Part shown: one piece after another, positions 63,867 to 64,000 of the stretch | How positions within the stretch are numbered: the first letter of the stretch is position 1 | Layout of the letters: each line of letters starts with the position of its first letter | Assembly (NCBI GenBank): GCA_021325175.1 | Contig: JAJPHS010000153.1 | Coordinates: 1 to 64,000, forward strand | Direction of reading: 5' to 3' | DNA length: 64,000 nt | Origin: Terriglobia bacterium | GTDB taxonomy: Bacteria; Acidobacteriota; Terriglobia; Bryobacterales; Bryobacteraceae | Notes under the pieces: model-generated | Told to the model about the DNA's origin: nothing | The model's database searches: none | Seen by the model: only the letters and a program-made list of their open reading frames with translations | Translations under genes and position numbers: made by a program

Positions 63867-64000
63867 GTGGACCATGTACGGGGTCAACAGGGCGATGCCG
63901 CTGTGGTAATGTTCGAGGTTGTACCAGTGGAAGAATTCTTGGCCATGGGCGCGGGTGTCCTCCAGCGAGCCAAAGCGGCCGGGAAACCTGGGCGGTACTT
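63861..64000 (-). mobile_element. Fragment of an IS3-family (rve_3 integrase-type) transposase
   Basis: On the minus strand, from the window edge inward, the translation contains 'FPGRFGSLEDTRAHGQEFF', 'HWYNLEHYHSGIALLTP' and 'VHYG'. These are the C-terminal integrase-core signature of IS3-type OrfB proteins, including the catalytic-region Glu segment. The similarity stops near 63861 at the TIGR03437 fragment, with no terminal inverted repeat, so the visible end of the element is truncated. Its 5' part lies beyond the window. Confidence 0.78.

Overview
The window reads as chromosomal DNA of an Acidobacteriota bacterium, most likely of the Solibacteraceae/Bryobacteraceae lineage. This is inferred from the high GC content, the many exported proteins whose signal peptides end in A-x-A-Q, the mix of short ATG/GTG/TTG-started operons, and a TIGR03437-type Ig-like fragment at the right edge, a family greatly expanded in Solibacter relatives. 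Gene density is very high and few gaps exceed 200 bases. No rRNA, tRNA, CRISPR array or intact insertion sequence was found.

Layout. 1-2.8 kb: a truncated site-2 protease, an exported glycine-zipper protein, a dienelactone hydrolase and a YqgE/AlgH protein. 2.8-10.3 kb: a housekeeping block with metK, tig, a small exported repeat protein, prfB (with an intact programmed +1 frameshift site), a Sua5-type tRNA modification gene, rlmN and an M16 peptidase. 10.3-12.5 kb: TPM protein, nucleotidyltransferase and LemA in one run. 12.6-18.9 kb: FAH-family hydrolase, SDR, a membrane protein with a clear terminator, then an orphan RND pump with its own promoter and a small lipoprotein. 18.9-25.1 kb: tannase-family esterase and a DUF423 protein divergent over 19 bases, transaldolase, a membrane glycosyltransferase, an SLC13/ArsB-type transporter and a bacterial PH-domain protein. 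25.1-28.7 kb: an NtrC-type regulator, its histidine kinase and a proline-rich protein.

28.7-32.3 kb is a leftward envelope-stress-like unit: ECF sigma, zinc-finger anti-sigma, two LiaF-like membrane proteins and a DUF4097 protein. 32.4-39.8 kb holds a UPF0104 flippase-like protein, nrdR, rpoD (with a good promoter), nadD, a TlpA-type thioredoxin, a 49-residue membrane protein, rph and rdgB. 39.8-43.2 kb holds divergent M28 and M20 peptidases.

43.2-48.3 kb is the most interesting region: a six-gene leftward operon encoding an FHA/zinc-ribbon protein, a MotA/TolQ/ExbB-like channel, an ExbD/MotB-like coiled-coil partner, a zinc-ribbon/FHA protein, a membrane PP2C phosphatase, and a membrane protein joining a degenerate trypsin-like periplasmic domain to a cytoplasmic FHA domain. 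It looks like a phosphothreonine-regulated, proton-motive-force-linked envelope machine; no kinase gene is in the window.

48.4-55.6 kb: ACT-domain protein, thioredoxin-like protein, a histidine kinase with a solute-binding sensor domain, rpoN-hpf, a cytochrome-fused PQQ dehydrogenase and a DUF2892 protein. 55.7-63.7 kb: a tripartite RND efflux operon divergent from an OmpR-type two-component system, with an 11-bp-spaced direct repeat between them that is the probable regulator site. The window ends in a decayed TIGR03437 fragment abutting an IS3-family transposase remnant.
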